Source: an uncultured Desulfobacterales bacterium
Lineage (GTDB): Bacteria; Desulfobacterota; Desulfobacteria; Desulfobacterales; JAFDCJ01
DNA length: 32,855 nt
NCBI GenBank assembly: GCA_947259065.1
Contig: CAMYLH010000043.1
Span: 6,906-39,760, forward strand
Reading direction: 5' to 3'
Shown here piece by piece: positions 28,881 to 32,855 of the stretch (its first letter is position 1; each line of letters opens with the position of its first letter). The notes beneath the pieces were generated by a model. The model searched no databases and was not told the DNA's origin. It saw nothing but the letters and a program-made list of their open reading frames with translations. A program made the translations under genes and the position numbers.

Positions 28881-29413
28881 AACCCAGCTTACTTAAATCT
28901 CCTGATGTCCAACTCCGATTTTAACAGCCTCGGATTCCACCCGATCATTCAACATTCAATCTCCTAGAAATGTAACCGGTGCCTTGCAGCGGGTAGGAAG
29001 AAGCGGACACTTGCTGTCTGGCAGCCTCAAGTCCATATGCTGGTCATTTACTGAAAACAGGTTTTGAAAAAGACGGCGCCAAACTGTTGCTGTGGCCGTC
29101 CGCGATACTCAGTTAAAGACCGGTCATGATCAACCGTAATAAAATCAATGATGGCCTGCCTAGCGTATTTCATCGGAACTGTCTCGATGATCCCAATAAT
29201 CCTCACTATCAGAAACATCACAACCATCCTGACGAACCCAAAAAATAAATAAAGCTTTTCCTAAAAGTGCCGATAATGGAATAAAAGTTTCGCCCTGCTT
29301 GCAATATTTTATATTCGTGACGGTGTCCTCACAAATTACATTTTGAAAAAAGGATTTCGTGATATTCCTTCGAACCAATACAGATATAACCTAATGATTT
29401 AAGGGGAAAAATT

Positions 29414-30319
29414 ATGACTTACGCACTGGGTATAGCATTTTTGGTGATGCAGCTTATGTCCATCGTTTTCTTTTTCATTGTTCTGATCAAATTATTTAAA
29501 AACGAAGGTGCACTAAAGGGGATATTGGGCTTCATCTTCGGTATTTATGCCTTCATTTGGGGCTGGATCAAACACAAAGAGCTTGCTTTGACCAAGGTCA
29601 TGATCGTGTGGAGCGTCTTCACAGTTGCCTCAATCGCATTAGTACCTGTCATCGTGGCCAGCGGAACAGCGGAACTTATGAATTACGCTGCAAAATTATC
29701 TAACGATCCAGACTTTAAATTGGCGAAGCAGAAATTATCAGCCGGACCTCAGAAAATTAATTCGTCAAACAAGCTTATGAAACGAAAAACAGCGGCGAAG
29801 ATGGACCAGAAGAATCCGGCAAATCAGACCATAAGCCAAAACGTAGACTGGAGTCAAAAAGCAATGGCGCTGTGGCAGGATGGCAAATATAAAAATCCCA
29901 ATAAAGCCATCGAGTATTGGGGCCATGCCATCAGGCAAAAACAAAATACCGCTAAAGTTTATAATAATCGGGGGCTTGCGTATTATGATTTAAAACAGTA
30001 TCAGACTGCGATTAAAGATTATGACCAGGCTATCAAACAGGATCCCGGCTATGTCGCAGCCTTCAACAATCGTGGAAATTCCTATTATGAGTTGACCGAC
30101 TATCAGCGCGCGCTGACGGATTTCAATCAAAGTCTGCAACTGGAGCCGAACTATGCAAAAGCTCATTTCAATCGGGGACTGGTTTACTATCAATTAAATC
30201 AAAGTGATCTGGCCTGTGATGACTTTCAAAAGGCCTGTAATTATGGAGATTGTGATGGCATAAAATGGGCGAATAAAAACGAAGTATGTCAAAAAACGCA
30301 ATTGATGGGGCTTCGATAA
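29414..30319 (+). CDS. TPR-repeat membrane protein
   Basis: N-terminal TM region and consecutive TPRs (KVYNNRGLAYYDLKQYQTAIKDYDQAI...AAFNNRGNSYYELTDYQRALTDFNQSL...). Confidence 0.88.
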   Translation: MTYALGIAFLVMQLMSIVFFFIVLIKLFKNEGALKGILGFIFGIYAFIWGWIKHKELALTKVMIVWSVFTVASIALVPVIVASGTAELMNYAAKLSNDPDFKLAKQKLSAGPQKINSSNKLMKRKTAAKMDQKNPANQTISQNVDWSQKAMALWQDGKYKNPNKAIEYWGHAIRQKQNTAKVYNNRGLAYYDLKQYQTAIKDYDQAIKQDPGYVAAFNNRGNSYYELTDYQRALTDFNQSLQLEPNYAKAHFNRGLVYYQLNQSDLACDDFQKACNYGDCDGIKWANKNEVCQKTQLMGLR

Positions 30320-30362
30320 AAACTAGACAACTCTGTGTTTGGAAAGGTGGAGTACTTCAAGT

Positions 30363-30404
30363 TACGACCCGCCTGTCCTTGCTTGGCAAGGACGGCGGGT
30401 CGTA
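30363..30404. terminator. Long GC-rich hairpin between convergent genes
   Basis: TACGACCCGCC-(T)-GTCCTTGC-TTG-GCAAGGAC-GGCGGGTCGTA: 19 bp with one bulge, no U-tract. Confidence 0.6.
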
Positions 30405-30459
30405 TAGTATTGGTTAATGTAAAAATAAAATATATTCTCGACCTACCAATATCCCCCTT

Positions 30460-31692
30460 TTATCTCAGCAACGCATCCGCGACCATGGAACTTAAAAATT
30501 CAACCTTGACACCCATTTTATAGTGATCATTTAAATTGCTCAACTGAGTGTGACAGTTTTCACAGGCGGTTGTCAGTACGGCTGCACCGGTGGCCGTGAC
30601 CTGATCGGCTTTGACTCGGGATGACTTCATCCTGAAATCCAATGTATCTTCTCCCAGGGCAACCAGCCCGCCGCCGCCGCCGCAGCACCAATTATATTTG
30701 GGATCCGGAGTCATTTCTCGAAAGTCGTCGGTCAGGTATTGAATAATATAGCGCGGCTCATCCATCACTCCGCCGTTTCTGGCAATCTGGCATGGATCGT
30801 GGTAGGTCATCGCGCCGTTGAGTTTGGTTTTGTCCAGCTTGATGCGACCTTCGCGCAGATATCGAGCATGTACTTCAGTAATAGAGGTCACCTTGAAAGG
30901 CTGCTTGCCGGCAAGTTGTTTCATGACTCGATAGGCCGTACCACATTCGCAGATGCAGACCTCTTTGACGTTTAATCGTTTTGCTTCGTTGACGATTCGG
31001 TCTAAAATCAGCTTGGTTTTGGTAGGATCGCCCACAAAGGCACCGAAATTTACCGCCTCAAAAAAGCTCAAAGTCCAGTTTGCCGCAGCCGGTATAATGG
31101 AATGGGCACCGGCCAAGGCGACGTAAAGAAGATCGGCACCTTGTACATCCACCGGAATAGCGGTCTCGCCGGCTTCCATTTTCCACTTTTGAACGACGTC
31201 CGCTTCAAGTCTTTTGATACCGCCAAGAAAACCTTCCTTGAAAAGCTCAAACGATTTGCCCTTTGTAATCGAAGTGTCTGCCAACAATGTTAAAATTTCC
31301 GGCTCGGCATTGGCACCGATTAACAGCAGCTTTGCAATCGACATGATCATCTGGGTATCAATGCCGAAGGGGCAGAAGACCATGCAACGCCGGCATCCGG
31401 TACAGGAATAGGCGGCCTCGAAAAGCTCTTCAACGGCCATTTCGGTCAACTCTTTGGCTTCACCCACAGACGGCCAGACTTTTCCCCGCGCTTTGAAGTA
31501 TTTTTTATAGAGCCGGCGAACGATCTCAGCCCTGTAGGCAGCGATGTACTTAACTTGCCCCATGGATGCATAAACATGGCATGCTTCGGTGCAAACTCCG
31601 CAGCGGGTGCAGGTTTCCAAGTAAAAGGTCATTGCTTCATTCAATTTGCTTTGAAACAATTGGAGCAAATCGTCTCTAGTCTTTTGATCCAT
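30460..31692 (-). CDS. HdrD/GlpC-like (Fe-S)-binding protein with CCG domains
   Basis: CTRCGVCTEACHVY and CTGCRRCMVFCPFG [4Fe-4S] motifs; DPCQIARNGG, NWCCGGGGGL, TACENCHTQL CCG-type cysteines. Confidence 0.88.
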   Translation of the reverse strand: MDQKTRDDLLQLFQSKLNEAMTFYLETCTRCGVCTEACHVYASMGQVKYIAAYRAEIVRRLYKKYFKARGKVWPSVGEAKELTEMAVEELFEAAYSCTGCRRCMVFCPFGIDTQMIMSIAKLLLIGANAEPEILTLLADTSITKGKSFELFKEGFLGGIKRLEADVVQKWKMEAGETAIPVDVQGADLLYVALAGAHSIIPAAANWTLSFFEAVNFGAFVGDPTKTKLILDRIVNEAKRLNVKEVCICECGTAYRVMKQLAGKQPFKVTSITEVHARYLREGRIKLDKTKLNGAMTYHDPCQIARNGGVMDEPRYIIQYLTDDFREMTPDPKYNWCCGGGGGLVALGEDTLDFRMKSSRVKADQVTATGAAVLTTACENCHTQLSNLNDHYKMGVKVEFLSSMVADALLR

Positions 31693-31696
31693 GTCT

Positions 31697-32419
31697 CTAT
31701 CCTCTTCTCAATTTATTCATTGGCAATGACAAAAATGAATGCATACTCTGGCTAAATGGGAAAAACAGCAAAAATAAATTGGCGAAAAAGACATGCAGCA
31801 CCAGCATGAAGGAATGCCCATAGTCTGTCACCGCCTCCGGCAATTCAGGTTTTAAATACAGAAGGCTCAGTAAATAAGTCTGATAGTCATCAACCGTCAT
31901 CTCTTCGTAGCCATACCACGCCCAATCCATCTCACTGCCGAAGAGCACGATCAGGAACAGCAAAATTAGCAGGTAGTAGTCTTCCGGTACCGACAGTTCC
32001 CGAACCGGAGATGCGAATCGCCGAAACAGAAAATAAAGCAGTGCCAGGCTGAGAATGAGGCCGACATACCCTTGGCCCAGAAACACGTCATGGGGAATAA
32101 CCTGGAATATTTTAAACTCTCCCAACAACTCCAAATGCCCGATGATAAGAAGCAACAGCGCGCCGTGGAAAAACATTAGGAAAACCCATAAAACCGGCTT
32201 GTGCCGTCTTACGCTGGGGAACAGGAACGTATCGTGAATTGCCCACAGCCAGGTTGGTTTTTTCTCGGGAAAAATTTGCAATGTGGAGGGATGTCTCGGC
32301 TGCCGGAATATCTTTATCAACCGGATGACAGTGCCGATGAAAAAAACGGCAAAAGCAATGTATACCATCGGCACTAAAATAAAGTAGATTAGATTTTGCA
32401 AAGCTGCCTCCTGTGCCAT
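31697..32419 (-). CDS. NarI/HdrE-like cytochrome b-type membrane subunit
   Basis: 240-aa multi-TM protein with spaced histidines, adjacent to the HdrD-like gene. Confidence 0.75.
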   Translation of the reverse strand: MAQEAALQNLIYFILVPMVYIAFAVFFIGTVIRLIKIFRQPRHPSTLQIFPEKKPTWLWAIHDTFLFPSVRRHKPVLWVFLMFFHGALLLLIIGHLELLGEFKIFQVIPHDVFLGQGYVGLILSLALLYFLFRRFASPVRELSVPEDYYLLILLFLIVLFGSEMDWAWYGYEEMTVDDYQTYLLSLLYLKPELPEAVTDYGHSFMLVLHVFFANLFLLFFPFSQSMHSFLSLPMNKLRRG

Positions 32420-32609
32420 TTAGTGGAATTTTCCTCAAACCACCAAGCGCGCAAAGATTTTTTTCAGCGGATAGCGATTATTTCAATGCGCGCCGGGCGG
32501 GTCTTAATGGCTCTTGTTTGTATCGGCAAAAAAGCCCCTATCCCAATTAGAGCGTCTGGACGTATGAATTGAATATTCGATTTTCAGTGCCAGCTCGTTC
32601 GAATTAGGT

Positions 32610-32852
32610 TTATACCAATCGTTTAATATAAAACTTGATCAGCTTGTCTTCCTGTTCGGTCTTCACGATTTCGTTGCCGCTGGTTGCTGCCCAGGCCGGA
32701 AAATCGCTCATTGAACCGGGATCAGTGGTTTGGGCCTCGATTATCTGGCCGACCTCGACTTCTTTAATTCCTTTGCTGACTTTGACGACCGGCATGGGAC
32801 ATGCCAATCCTTTTAGGTCTAAAACTTTTGTTACTTGAACGTCGTCACTCAT
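32610..32852 (-). CDS. TusA-family sulfurtransferase-like protein
   Basis: KVLDLKGLACPMPVVKVSKGIKEVEVGQIIEAQTTDPGSMSDFPAWAATSGNEI: CPxP motif and TusA fold signature. Confidence 0.92.
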   Translation of the reverse strand: MSDDVQVTKVLDLKGLACPMPVVKVSKGIKEVEVGQIIEAQTTDPGSMSDFPAWAATSGNEIVKTEQEDKLIKFYIKRLV

Positions 32853-32855
32853 TTT

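Noticed and set aside
29160-29378. 72-aa minus-strand ORF with a signal-peptidase-I-like tail (IPLSALLGKALFIFW)
   Set aside because: Only about 15 residues resemble the family and no catalytic region is present; too weak to call.
30665-30685. CCG trinucleotide run as a microsatellite of interest
   Set aside because: It encodes the conserved CCGGGGG motif of the HdrD-like CCG domain, so it is explained by protein function.

Overview
AT-moderate bacterial window. Its gene content (Por-type oxidoreductase, HdrD/NarI-like pair, GcvT-SHMT fusion) is consistent with a Desulfobacterota-like anaerobe; this is inferred from gene content only. Most genes are ordinary housekeeping or conserved-hypothetical: AMP nucleosidase, SpoIIE/RsbU phosphatase, a four-gene 2-oxoacid:ferredoxin oxidoreductase operon with a GltD-like/ferredoxin fusion, PpiC/SurA-type isomerase, YhhQ-like transporter, UPF0173 hydrolase, FmdB, Ada-Zn/AlkA glycosylase, LpxH-like phosphoesterase, NUDIX, DnaJ, GDSL, PilZ, DUF4124, MFS, LysM, TPR and TusA. 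I saw no CRISPR array, rRNA, tRNA, IS element or obvious defence system. The observations most worth a second look are: (1) a perfect 70-bp tandem duplication across the porD-like/porA junction that duplicates the RBS and start codon; (2) a membrane-protein gene split in two at an in-register U_UUU_UUA -1 slippery heptamer; (3) a compact pseudoknot-like inverted-repeat element at 23451-23571, between two strong divergent sigma70-like promoters; (4) alternating-orientation 7-bp-periodic repeats filling the 12788-13272 intergenic region; (5) a GcvT-SHMT fusion with an unusual SHMT half; (6) an EI24-family gene with a frameshift and an apparent internal deletion. Nothing could be searched or folded computationally; all similarity statements are motif recognition by eye.
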